Below, one piece after another: positions 10,092 to 18,248 of a DNA stretch of 64,000 bases. The notes under the pieces are model-generated. The model was given only the letters and a program-made list of their open reading frames with translations. It searched no databases and was not told the DNA's origin. Origin of the DNA: Acidimicrobiia bacterium. Its GTDB lineage: Bacteria > Actinomycetota > Acidimicrobiia > Spongiisociales > UBA11373. The stretch's first letter is position 1, and every line of letters begins with the position of its first letter. A program made the translations under genes and the position numbers. The DNA is taken from NCBI GenBank assembly GCA_029263095.1, contig JAJCYA010000087.1, forward strand, positions 47,844-111,843, given 5' to 3'.

Positions 10092-10136
10092 TTGCTGGTT
10101 GCTGGTTGCTGTCTGCCGTCTGCCGTCTGCCGTCTG
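10092..10136. repeat. Short tandem repeats TTGCTGG and CTGCCGT
   Basis: Two and a half copies of a 7-base TTGCTGG unit run into three copies of CTGCCGT in the gap between tmRNA and the next gene. This is a simple-sequence tract with a 7-base period, 26 bases before the next start codon. No function is evident. Confidence 0.6.
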
Positions 10137-10161
10137 AAGTCCGCTGCCTAACCTCGCTGCG

Positions 10162-11370
10162 ATGTCAGTTCCCCTTTCCGCACCGACGCGTCGGGGCCGC
10201 CGGGTCGTCGATTCGCATGCAGTCGTCGCTGCGGCCTTTCGGATGGCAGCGCTGTTCATCGTCTCGGCCGGCGGATGGGCGGTCTACCTGGCGTTCAATG
10301 CAGGCAGCTGGTGGGGTCCGCTACACACCTTCATGATTGGGGGGGTGCTGCTGGCTATTTCAGGAGCCACTCAACTCTTCTCCACCACCTGGGCGGCGGC
10401 GATTCCCCCGGATCACCGCATCGCCCGTGTTCAACGACTCCTGATGGCGACGGGGGCGGTAGCGGCGATAGCCGGGTTCGTTGCGGACTCGGGCGTATTG
10501 ATCGGTGTCGGAGCCACCCTCGTCGGCATGGGTTTGGTGGTGCTCGCGTGGATCCTCATCGGAATCACGCGCCGGTCGCTGTTGAGACGGTTTGGTCTTT
10601 CCTCTCGGTTCTATCTGCTCGGCATCGCCGCGGGGACGATCGGAGTGACCCTGGGCGGCCTGATGGGAGGGGGTTGGGCCGGGAGTCGGTACCTGGATTT
10701 CCGTGTGACCCACATGCATTTGAACGTCGTGGGCATGGTCGGCTTCACAATCGTCGGGACGTTGCCCACTCTCCTTCCGACAATGGCGCGACACAAGATG
10801 GTGTCGGGTCGCGAAGCAACGTTTGGATTCTGGCTCAGCTCGTTGGCGTTGGGAGCAATGGCGATGGGTGCGCTGCTGGGCAGGGGGGCGGTCGGCGTCG
10901 GTTGCGGGCTGGCGAGCGTCGCCGCTGCGGTGATCCTGATCGGCATCGCGGTGCGGCTTGGGATACGCCGGATCGGTACCTCGGGACTTCCGGCCCTCCT
11001 CGTGTCGTCCGGATCGTTGTGGCTGATCGGGTGGTCTGCCGGTCGGTCCGTCTCGTTGCTCGGCGGGGGCTACGGCGTGTGGAGTCAGATGACCGCGGCA
11101 GGCATCGGGGGCGTTGCTCTGGTGCTCTTTGGGTCGCTTGCCTATCTGATCCCGGTGCTGGTCGGTCCGGGATCAGATCTCGCCGGGAACTTCGAGCGGA
11201 TGCGGGCCAATCCGTGGCTTCGGTTCGTCCTCGCGAACGCAACTGTCGTCGCGGCGACGGCGGGATTGCCTGGACCTGTCATATTGGCTCTCGGCTTGGC
11301 GTTTGGTCTGGACTACGGAACTCGGGTGGTGCTGATCCTGATCCGGGAGCGTCGTCGTCGCGCCTCGTGA
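10162..11370 (+). CDS. Polytopic membrane protein with conserved-looking His motifs
   Basis: This 402-residue protein consists almost entirely of hydrophobic helices (about 11-12 predicted by eye) with a basic N-terminus and a basic C-terminal RERRRR tail. Histidines lie in membrane-proximal positions: HTFMIGG in TM2 and THMHLNVVGMVGFTIVGTL in the middle, reminiscent of membrane domains related to NnrS or to cytochrome oxidase subunit I. That resemblance is weak and I do not assign a reaction. The ATG at 10162 lies downstream of a simple repeat; the gene is convergent with the ABC exporter operon. Metal or haem binding is a guess from the His pattern. Confidence 0.6.
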   Translation: MSVPLSAPTRRGRRVVDSHAVVAAAFRMAALFIVSAGGWAVYLAFNAGSWWGPLHTFMIGGVLLAISGATQLFSTTWAAAIPPDHRIARVQRLLMATGAVAAIAGFVADSGVLIGVGATLVGMGLVVLAWILIGITRRSLLRRFGLSSRFYLLGIAAGTIGVTLGGLMGGGWAGSRYLDFRVTHMHLNVVGMVGFTIVGTLPTLLPTMARHKMVSGREATFGFWLSSLALGAMAMGALLGRGAVGVGCGLASVAAAVILIGIAVRLGIRRIGTSGLPALLVSSGSLWLIGWSAGRSVSLLGGGYGVWSQMTAAGIGGVALVLFGSLAYLIPVLVGPGSDLAGNFERMRANPWLRFVLANATVVAATAGLPGPVILALGLAFGLDYGTRVVLILIRERRRRAS

Positions 11371-11387
11371 CAGTTTCTGCTGATTGA

Positions 11388-12203
11388 CTAGGCCAGCAGC
11401 ATCTTGTCGATCCGGCGCGATGTGATGGCCACGCCTATCGCCCCCATCCCGACTAGGAATCCCACGTGGCCTACCAGGCTGGTGTCGAACACCCCGAGCG
11501 TGAGGGCTCGGATCAACTCGACTCCGTGGTACAGCGGCGAGATCTTGGTGATCAGCCGGAATATGTCGGGGTAGACCTCGAGCGGGTAGAAGGTTCCTGA
11601 GAAGAGGAAGAGCGGGAGCGTCACCATGTTGACGAGGTCGAGGTCCTGCCACGATTTCATGAACGTGGAAGCAGCCATCCCGACGGCGCCGAATGCGAAG
11701 CCGATGAGCACTGCTGCGGGCACGGCCATCACAGCCCAGGCGGAATGGACATACCCGAAGGCGGTGATGACGATGAGAAAAGCAACCGCGTAGAGCACGC
11801 CTCGGCCCAGAGACCACGCGATCTCACCGACGACGATGTGCCGCGGCAGCATCGGCGTGGCCAGGATTGCGTCGTACACCTTTCCGTACCGCAGCTTGAA
11901 GAAGATGTTGACCGTCGACTCGAAGATCGCCCCGTTCATCGCCGAGGCTCCGAGAAGTGCCGGGGCGACGAAAGCTGCATATTTGATCGGCTCGCCGCCC
12001 GGCCCGGCGACGTCGCCCACGAGCTCGCCGAGCCCGACACCGATCGAGAAGAGATAGAAGATGGGCTCGAAGAAGCCCGAGAAGACGATTATCCAAACGC
12101 GCCGGTAAACCAGGAAGTTGCGCTCGAGCAGCTTGCTGGCTCCGCCGGCGCCGAGCAGCGGCGGTGGGATCACCCGAGCTGTGAGGGTTGCAGAGTCGCT
12201 CAT
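11388..12203 (-). CDS. ABC-2 type transporter permease (second permease of an exporter)
   Basis: This 271-residue, six-helix permease resembles the NodJ/DrrB group. It begins MSDSATL, has the conserved early segment RNFLVYRRVWIIVFSGFFEP and the motif LPLFLFSGTFYPLE, then YHGVELIRALTLG near the end. It is the last gene of a three-gene operon read leftward, and its ATG overlaps the preceding TGA in ATGA at 12200-12203. With its sibling permease it probably forms a heterodimeric channel driven by the ATPase at 12976-13902. The substrate is unknown; NodIJ-type systems export lipids, oligosaccharides or drugs. Confidence 0.85.
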   Translation of the reverse strand: MSDSATLTARVIPPPLLGAGGASKLLERNFLVYRRVWIIVFSGFFEPIFYLFSIGVGLGELVGDVAGPGGEPIKYAAFVAPALLGASAMNGAIFESTVNIFFKLRYGKVYDAILATPMLPRHIVVGEIAWSLGRGVLYAVAFLIVITAFGYVHSAWAVMAVPAAVLIGFAFGAVGMAASTFMKSWQDLDLVNMVTLPLFLFSGTFYPLEVYPDIFRLITKISPLYHGVELIRALTLGVFDTSLVGHVGFLVGMGAIGVAITSRRIDKMLLA

Positions 12204-12976
12204 GCGATGAGCCTCCGGCGCATCAGGCGGGCGGCGAGGATCGTCCCCACGGCGAGCAACGCAACCAGGTAGGCGACGCTCACTGCCGGGTTGACTTCGA
12301 ATTCGACTCCGAGGGCGAGCCCACGACACAACGAGACGCCGTGATACAGCGGTGTCGCGTAGGCAATGGGCTGGATCCAAGAAGGCAGCTGCGAGATCGG
12401 GAAGAACGTTCCCGAGAACAGAAACAGCGGCATCACTCCGAAACGAAACAGCGAACTCAGACCTAGTTCGTTCTTGAGTCGAGCCGTGTATGCAGTGACG
12501 ATCGCTGCGAAACCGAGACCTGTCAGGATCGCCGGCGGGATGGCCAGGGCTCCCTCAAGGACGGTCGTCGCTCCGAAGACCGTCATCACTCCGGAGTAGA
12601 CGACGGTTACGAAGAGGAGGCGAACTCCGACCCATGCCAGGTGCCCCATGACCAGCTCGCGAACCGTGACCGGCGTCGAGAGGATGGCGTCGTACGTCTT
12701 GCGCCATTTGATACCGGCCATGACCGGCCACGAAGCGTCGCCCGCTCCAGTCATCATCGCAGTCGCAGCCAGCAGTCCGGGAGCGAGGAATGTGAGATAG
12801 GGGATGTCGAGAGCCGCGCTCCCTGTGCCTTCATCGACGAGCCGCCCCAGACTCACCCCCATCCCCAGCAGGTACAGGACCGGATTGAAGAATGTGCTGA
12901 TGACGCTACCGCGCCAGGTGCGCCGGTAGACCCGCGCCGAGGCTTCGACGACTCGTCCGGAGTGGACAAGTGCCAT
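12200..12976 (-). CDS. ABC-2 type transporter permease (first permease)
   Basis: This 258-residue permease begins MALVHSGRVVEASARVYRRT and shares the paralogous signatures of the next gene: FFNPVLYLLGMG, KTYDAILSTPVTVREL, PLFLFSGTFFPISQLP and YHGVSLCRGLALG. The ATG at 12976 sits one base inside the stop of the ATPase gene (TGATG), so longer frames reaching into the ATPase gene were rejected. The two permeases are clearly homologous, implying an old tandem duplication within the operon. Confidence 0.86.
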   Translation of the reverse strand: MALVHSGRVVEASARVYRRTWRGSVISTFFNPVLYLLGMGVSLGRLVDEGTGSAALDIPYLTFLAPGLLAATAMMTGAGDASWPVMAGIKWRKTYDAILSTPVTVRELVMGHLAWVGVRLLFVTVVYSGVMTVFGATTVLEGALAIPPAILTGLGFAAIVTAYTARLKNELGLSSLFRFGVMPLFLFSGTFFPISQLPSWIQPIAYATPLYHGVSLCRGLALGVEFEVNPAVSVAYLVALLAVGTILAARLMRRRLIA

Positions 12977-13902
12977 CAGTCGACCAGTGTCCGTCCGGTG
13001 AGTCGGAGGAACACGTCTTCGAGCGTCGAGCGTCTGCTCACGGTCGACTCGGCTGTGATGCCGGCCCCGTGTATCTCGTCTGCTGTTCGATCGGCATCGT
13101 CGGTGTAGAGGAGCACCCGATCCGGCAGGACTTCGGTTCTTGCCGCCATCCCTTTGAGCTTGGTGGCATATTCCTGCTGGGTACCCACCGGGAAACGCAG
13201 CTCGAGTACTTCGCGTCTCGAGTGCTGTTCGATCAACTCCCGTGGAGAGCCTTCGGCGACGATCTGCCCCTTGTCCATGATCACCAGGCGGTCGCACAGC
13301 TGCTCGGCCTCGTCCATGTAGTGGGTCGTGATGATGAGGGTCACGCCTTCCTGTTTGAGTCGATAGAGGCGGTCCCACAGCAGGTGGCGTGCCTGGGGAT
13401 CGAGTCCGGTTGTCGGTTCGTCGAGGAGGAGTAGCTCGGGGGTGTTGATCAAGCCTCGAGCGATCGTAAGGCGGCGCTTCATTCCGCCCGACAGCGGTTC
13501 GACCCGGCTGTTGCGCCGCTCGTCGAGTTGGGCGAACACGAGCAGCTCGTCGATCCGCTCGTTGATGACCTTGCGGCTCATCCCGAAGTAGCGGCCATAG
13601 ATGAGCAGGTTCTCATAGACCGTGAGCTCGAGATCGAGGTTGTCCTCCTGTGGTATTACGCCCAGGCGAGCCCTGATCTCTTGGCCGAGTTCGTCGGGAT
13701 CTCTTCCGAGGACCGACAGTGATCCACCGGTGCGAGGCGACACTGCACCGATCATCTTCATGGTCGAGGACTTGCCGGCTCCGTTCGGTCCCAGGAAGCC
13801 AAACGCCTCTCCCGGACGCACCTCAAAGTCGATGCCGTCGACCGCGATCAGTTCACCAAATACCTTGTGAAGGCCGCGAGCGTGGACGAGAGGGTCAATC
13901 AT
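12976..13902 (-). CDS. ABC transporter ATP-binding protein (DrrA/NodI-like)
   Basis: This 308-residue ATPase heads the leftward exporter operon. It has Walker A GPNGAGKS, Q-loop VIPQEDNLD, ABC signature LSGGMKRR, Walker B LLLLDEPTTGLDPQ and the His switch TTHYMDEAEQ. The C-terminal 75 residues form the extra domain of the DrrA/NodI group, ending TLEDVFLRLTGRTLVD. Start ATG 13902 gives MIDPLVHARGLHKVF. It supplies energy to the two permeases immediately downstream. Confidence 0.92.
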   Translation of the reverse strand: MIDPLVHARGLHKVFGELIAVDGIDFEVRPGEAFGFLGPNGAGKSSTMKMIGAVSPRTGGSLSVLGRDPDELGQEIRARLGVIPQEDNLDLELTVYENLLIYGRYFGMSRKVINERIDELLVFAQLDERRNSRVEPLSGGMKRRLTIARGLINTPELLLLDEPTTGLDPQARHLLWDRLYRLKQEGVTLIITTHYMDEAEQLCDRLVIMDKGQIVAEGSPRELIEQHSRREVLELRFPVGTQQEYATKLKGMAARTEVLPDRVLLYTDDADRTADEIHGAGITAESTVSRRSTLEDVFLRLTGRTLVD

Positions 13903-14033
13903 GAGGCGGTCACGGTAGTGTCCCGGTGTGACGCGAGGACTGATCAGATCGTCTCGGGTTGCCAGGTTGCAGGAGGTGACGAGCGGGCGATGCAGCCTGC
14001 GACGGGACTGCTACTAGGGACCGCCCAAGGGCG

Positions 14034-15182
14034 TCAGACTCCGGGAACCCAGTCGGCCAGCCTCATCGACTTGTGTGTCATCACCGCCTGCTCGACGAGA
14101 TCGTCTACTTCGGTCATGATGGCCACCAGCTTGGCCGCTGAGGTCGATACCGAGACCTTGGCTCCCCCTGCGATGTCGCACATTTCCCGGGTGCGGGAGG
14201 ACACCTCGAGAGTGCCGATGTCACGGGCCCGATCGACGATCTCGTTCTTGGCGAGGCCGATGAGCGGTCGCAGCATTGGCATCTCGATGATTCGATCGAG
14301 CGCGGCCACGTTATCCAGCGTTTGGGTAGATACCTGGCCGAGAGATTCTCCATTGATAATGGCGCGGGTATCGCGGTTGGTGATGGCGATGCCCTCGGCA
14401 GCTCTGTACATCACTCCCTTGAGTGCCATCTGTCGTTCCCGCGCCGGGACGCGATGCTGGATTTCGGAGATCGCAGGTTCGAGATCGACGATATGAAGCA
14501 GCGGATCTGTCCCGGCTCCGTATCTCTCCGTCAGGAGGTGGGCTATACCCGCCGCGTGATCGGCCTGGCCGCATCCCAGCGAGAAATGAAGGTAGTCGAC
14601 GGCTACCCCGCGTTGAGCCATGAGGTATACCGCTACTGGAGAGTCGATGCCGCCTGAGAACATGGCGAGTGCCTTGCCCTGGGTGCCGGCAGGGAGGCCG
14701 CCTACACCGGGTCGGGTGGCGAGAGTGAGATAGGACACATCGTTGACGACCCGGATTCGTACCGTGATCTCGGGGTTGGTGAGATCAACCTTGCCACCGG
14801 CCTCGACAAGGAGGGAGCCCGCGGCGACGGCTAGATCCTGAGATGAGAAGGTGTGTGATCCCATCCGCGTGGGCCTGACGGCAAAGGTGCGCCCGTTTAC
14901 CTCTGCTCCGAACTGGGTGGCGACGCTCTCGGCCAGGTCATCGAGCGCCTCACATTCGACGGTTTCGACCGTCTCGACGGCACGCACTCCAAACACTCTG
15001 GAGAGCCGGTCCACCGCATCTTCCGCGGTCGTGACGATCGCCAGACGGTGGCCGGCGAGCCGGCTGATCTCGACCCGGCGATCGAACGCCGCTGAGATCG
15101 CCGCCACGAGCGCGCCGACCATACGGCGCTGGGTACGCTGCGATTTGAGATAGATCTCCGGGTCGAGTGATGCGACGAGCAT
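14034..15182 (-). CDS. thiI: tRNA 4-thiouridine / thiamine synthesis sulfurtransferase ThiI
   Basis: This 382-residue protein has an N-terminal ferredoxin-like and THUMP RNA-binding region (residues 1-170) followed by a PP-loop ATPase domain with SGGIDSP near residue 178 and later AIINGESLGQVSTQTLDN, both typical of ThiI. It activates tRNA U8 by adenylation for thiolation. The C-terminal rhodanese domain of the E. coli protein is absent, as in many ThiI proteins, so sulfur must come from another carrier. ATG 15182 follows GGAG at a suitable distance; a much longer upstream frame overlaps the divergent gene and was rejected. Confidence 0.9.
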   Translation of the reverse strand: MLVASLDPEIYLKSQRTQRRMVGALVAAISAAFDRRVEISRLAGHRLAIVTTAEDAVDRLSRVFGVRAVETVETVECEALDDLAESVATQFGAEVNGRTFAVRPTRMGSHTFSSQDLAVAAGSLLVEAGGKVDLTNPEITVRIRVVNDVSYLTLATRPGVGGLPAGTQGKALAMFSGGIDSPVAVYLMAQRGVAVDYLHFSLGCGQADHAAGIAHLLTERYGAGTDPLLHIVDLEPAISEIQHRVPARERQMALKGVMYRAAEGIAITNRDTRAIINGESLGQVSTQTLDNVAALDRIIEMPMLRPLIGLAKNEIVDRARDIGTLEVSSRTREMCDIAGGAKVSVSTSAAKLVAIMTEVDDLVEQAVMTHKSMRLADWVPGV

Positions 15183-15254
15183 CGTGAAACTCCGTGATGG
15201 ACCTGGAGGAGGATACTGCTGGGCTACTGGTGTGCGCCCTAACCTTGGTTTCCC

Positions 15255-16142
15255 ATGGATCCCAAGCAACAACGCCTGCTCATCATCATCGGGTCGATCA
15301 TCGCCGTGCTGCTCATCGTGCTCATCTTCGTGCTGTTGAACGAAGACGGTGCGCCGTTTGTGGCGGCGGATTCGAGTGCAACCAGTGGTGCCTCCACGTT
15401 GCCGTCGGAGGGTTCGAGTACCACGGACACTTCGGCGACCCTGGATACGACTGCGACCACTGCGGCACCGGGCACAACTGCGGCGCCGGGCACCACTGCG
15501 GCACCCGCAACTACGGCTACGACGGTGGCACCACCTCCTCCGCCCGTAGGTGCTTGTGCTGCTCTCCCGAGTCCGCTTGTTCCGGGACCGGGACCCGACG
15601 TCACCTCTGTCTCCGGCGATTTCGACGGAGACGGGAATCCCGATCAGCTGATCGCCTACCGCGATGCCGGTGGTACTTGGTGGGTGCAGATGGCATTCAG
15701 CTACGGGTATGCCACACAGAGCGCGGTATTCGGACCGGTGACTGCGCTCGGATCCCAGGATTTCGGTGGGGGCGGTCAGGACATCGGGTTCGCTTTCGTG
15801 GATGGCGGCGCGTCTACCCAGCTCGTCGGGTTCTTCTTCGCTCCGGGTTGCGACATCTTCGAGACAACCATCAGCGGCACCACTGCATTGGCGCGCTTTC
15901 CGATCGGAGGCGGCGTCATGCATCTCGATGGGATGTTCTGCACCTTCGATGGCTTTACGACGACCTCGGCTACGACCAACGACGGAGTCAGCTGGGAGTA
16001 CACGACGACCGACTACGTCTGGGTCCCGGGGTTGCTGGAATTCGAATCCACCGCCTCGTCTGTGTCGGTGCTCACGAGCCCCGCCGACGATGCGACGATC
16101 TTCGCCGCTGCGAGTTTTGATTGTCCGTTGCTCGCGCCGTAG
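15255..16142 (+). CDS. Membrane-anchored surface protein with Thr/Ala/Pro linker
   Basis: This 295-residue protein has a short cytoplasmic N-terminus (MDPKQQR), one TM helix (LLIIIGSIIAVLLIVLIFVLL), a low-complexity linker with repeats such as APGTTAAPGTTAAPATTA (residues 62-92), and an extracellular domain with four cysteines. The segment SGDFDGDGNPDQLIAYRD resembles a single FG-GAP/VCBS calcium-binding-type repeat. The next gene has the same architecture, so the pair probably arose by duplication or domain exchange. It is divergent from thiI with 72 bases between starts. No enzymatic motif is visible; a cell-surface role is inferred. Confidence 0.75.
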   Translation: MDPKQQRLLIIIGSIIAVLLIVLIFVLLNEDGAPFVAADSSATSGASTLPSEGSSTTDTSATLDTTATTAAPGTTAAPGTTAAPATTATTVAPPPPPVGACAALPSPLVPGPGPDVTSVSGDFDGDGNPDQLIAYRDAGGTWWVQMAFSYGYATQSAVFGPVTALGSQDFGGGGQDIGFAFVDGGASTQLVGFFFAPGCDIFETTISGTTALARFPIGGGVMHLDGMFCTFDGFTTTSATTNDGVSWEYTTTDYVWVPGLLEFESTASSVSVLTSPADDATIFAAASFDCPLLAP

Positions 16143-16232
16143 ACGCTGGAGAGCTGTGTCGTCGAGAGCCGAGCAATCGGATAGCCGAGCCCAACCTCGA
16201 GACGAGGTAGGGTCCAAAGAGAGGTGGTCGAA

Positions 16233-17156
16233 GTGGGTAGTCGATCCTTGGCCTGGTTGGCGTTTCTAGGAGGTCTGGTCGCCGCGCTCCTAGTGGTGCT
16301 CATCGTGGTGGTGGCAACAGACGATGGCGGGGAAGCCGCGGCCGGGACGACATTGGACACGGCTCTCGCCGGCGAGACGACTGTGGCGACGGTGGGCACG
16401 ACCTCAGGGACGACAGGCACCTCCGTGGGACCTGCCACTACGGCTGCACCCGCCACTACGGGTGCTCCCGCCACTACTGCTGCTCCTGCCACGACGGCGT
16501 CTCCGACCACCGCAGCGCCAGCGACCACAGCGGCGGCTCCGGTCAATAGGTGCGTAGGGCTTCCATCAATGACTGTGCCGGCGGGTGCCGTCAATGCGGG
16601 CGGTGCCAACGGGGTGTTCGGGGGTGGCCCCGAGCCGGAGAGCATCATGGATGCCGATCTCGCGTATCTCTTCGAGTCGGGCGGGGACTACTACGTGGCC
16701 TTTTCGCTCAACGTTGGCTACCTCGCGTTCCGTCAGCTGCCGGAGCCGATCGACCTGGCATTCGTCCCCGAGCTTCTCGTCGTCAACTTCGACGGAAGTG
16801 ACGATGCGGCCTGGGTCAAGACCGATCGTTCTCTTGCCTCGGGAGCCGAGGTGTATGCCTTCTACTTCCTAGACGAGGATTGCCAGGTCGAAGACGCCGG
16901 AACCGCCGGAGTACCGCGGTACGAGTTCTTGGATTGGGGGGGTTTGCAGCACACTCAAGGGTTTACATGTTTCGGTGATGGCGTCAGAGAGACGTTCGCC
17001 GGGGCATCATCGACACCCGGCGTATGGGATGTGACGAGCACGTTCTATGGGTGGACTGCTCCGGCCCTTCCCGGCTTTGTCCTTGGGCCCCAAGACGCCA
17101 TCGAGGTTCCTGAAGGGGATCCGAGAGCCACCGCCGCAGGTGTGGTTGATTGCTAG
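16233..17156 (+). CDS. Membrane-anchored surface protein, second of a pair
   Basis: About 307 residues: one N-terminal TM helix (LAFLGGLVAALLVVLIVVVA), a linker with seven or more PATTA-type repeats (APATTGAPATTAAPATTA and so on), then an extracellular domain with paired cysteines that ends in Cys. The domain sequence differs from its neighbour's, though both contain clusters of Asp and aromatic residues and WDV/WEY-type strands. GTG 16233 was chosen because AGAGAGG lies eight bases upstream; GTG 16224 overlaps that site. Its TAG stop shares CTAG with the convergent azlD stop. Function unknown. Confidence 0.72.
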   Translation: MGSRSLAWLAFLGGLVAALLVVLIVVVATDDGGEAAAGTTLDTALAGETTVATVGTTSGTTGTSVGPATTAAPATTGAPATTAAPATTASPTTAAPATTAAAPVNRCVGLPSMTVPAGAVNAGGANGVFGGGPEPESIMDADLAYLFESGGDYYVAFSLNVGYLAFRQLPEPIDLAFVPELLVVNFDGSDDAAWVKTDRSLASGAEVYAFYFLDEDCQVEDAGTAGVPRYEFLDWGGLQHTQGFTCFGDGVRETFAGASSTPGVWDVTSTFYGWTAPALPGFVLGPQDAIEVPEGDPRATAAGVVDC

Positions 17157-17482
17157 CTCAGGGCTTGGAGCAGCCAGAGCACGCCCATGCCGCTGCCGAT
17201 CGTGGCGAGCACGTTCTTGGTACGCCACGCAACCACGGCGGCTATGGCTCCCGCCATGAAGCGCTCCGTTCCAAGATCGAAGGTTCCAGCCGCGTGGGTG
17301 AGTGACGGGGCGACGATGGCTGCCAGGACCGCAGCCGGTATCAACCCGAGGATTCGCATGACGAGGTCCGGGATGGTTGCCACCCGGCCGAGGAGTGCGA
17401 TGAACGAGAGCCTGATCAGCCAGGTGCCCAGCCCGGCAACGCCCATGAGGACCCAGATGAGGGTCGAGGAGTGAGTTGTCAC
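17153..17482 (-). CDS. azlD: AzlD-type branched-chain amino acid transport protein
   Basis: This 109-residue, four-helix protein ends the azlCD pair. The start is GTG 17482 (VTTHSSTLIWVLMGVAGLGTW), overlapping the azlC stop as GTGA. The helix segment TWLIRLSFIALLG followed by LGLIPAAVLAAIVAP is characteristic of AzlD. AzlCD are two-component exporters of branched-chain amino acids or related compounds. Its stop codon overlaps that of the convergent gene at CTAG (17153-17156). Confidence 0.85.
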   Translation of the reverse strand: MTTHSSTLIWVLMGVAGLGTWLIRLSFIALLGRVATIPDLVMRILGLIPAAVLAAIVAPSLTHAAGTFDLGTERFMAGAIAAVVAWRTKNVLATIGSGMGVLWLLQALS

Positions 17483-18183
17483 GTGCGCCCCCAGATCGCG
17501 CCGGCGGTGATCCCTATCCCGGATGCCGCCAGAAGCCCGAGGTTCAGGGGGAGAGAGACGAAGGCGACGGCTGCGATTGCCGCGGTGATGGCGGCGATGG
17601 TCGAGCCTCGATCCTTGATTGCGGGGAAGAGAAGCGCCATAAAGACGAGAGGAATCGCAAAGTCGAGCGACCACTCGTCTGGGACGCCGGTTCCGACAAC
17701 GACACCAAGAATCGTGGAGATCTGCCACGTGCCCCACAGGCCCATAGATGCACCCATGAAGTAGGCGAACCGATCCGGCAGCGACTCGGCCACTCGATCG
17801 AACCGAACAATGCTCACTGCGAAGGACTGGTCGGTGATGACGAAGGCGCCGTATGCCTTGCGGATCGGCCCCAATCCACGAAACGATGGAGCCAGGGCGG
17901 CGCTGTACATCGCCATCCGGGAGTTGATAACGAGGACTGTTGCAACGATGACAATCGGTGTGGCGTCGCGTCCTAGGAGGTCCATCATCGCTAGTTGTGC
18001 TGCTCCAGCGAAGACAATCGGAGATGCCGCGTACGCCTGGACCGAGTCGAGTCCGGCCTCGATCGCGGCGATGCCGGCAATCAGCCCAAACGGGAACACC
18101 CCAATCAGGATTGGCGTGATGTCGAAGAACCCGGCAGCAAAAGGGGTGCGCGGGGAAGAATGCTGCTTCATGGAGGCAGGCAC
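17479..18183 (-). CDS. azlC: AzlC family amino acid exporter subunit
   Basis: This 234-residue membrane protein has the AzlC signatures DITPILIGVFPFGLIAGIAA, SPIVFAGAAQLAMMDLL and VINSRMAMYSAALAP. It is the large subunit of the AzlCD exporter. The start could be GTG 18183 (MPASMKQ) or ATG 18171 (MKQHSS); neither has a strong ribosome-binding site. It is divergent from the DUF885 gene, with only 65 bases between them. Confidence 0.88.
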   Translation of the reverse strand: MPASMKQHSSPRTPFAAGFFDITPILIGVFPFGLIAGIAAIEAGLDSVQAYAASPIVFAGAAQLAMMDLLGRDATPIVIVATVLVINSRMAMYSAALAPSFRGLGPIRKAYGAFVITDQSFAVSIVRFDRVAESLPDRFAYFMGASMGLWGTWQISTILGVVVGTGVPDEWSLDFAIPLVFMALLFPAIKDRGSTIAAITAAIAAVAFVSLPLNLGLLAASGIGITAGAIWGRT

Positions 18184-18248
18184 GATAACGATGCCCCGGT
18201 CGGGCGTTTCAGACTATCGTCGCCAACGGCGCGACTCCTTGGGAGATC

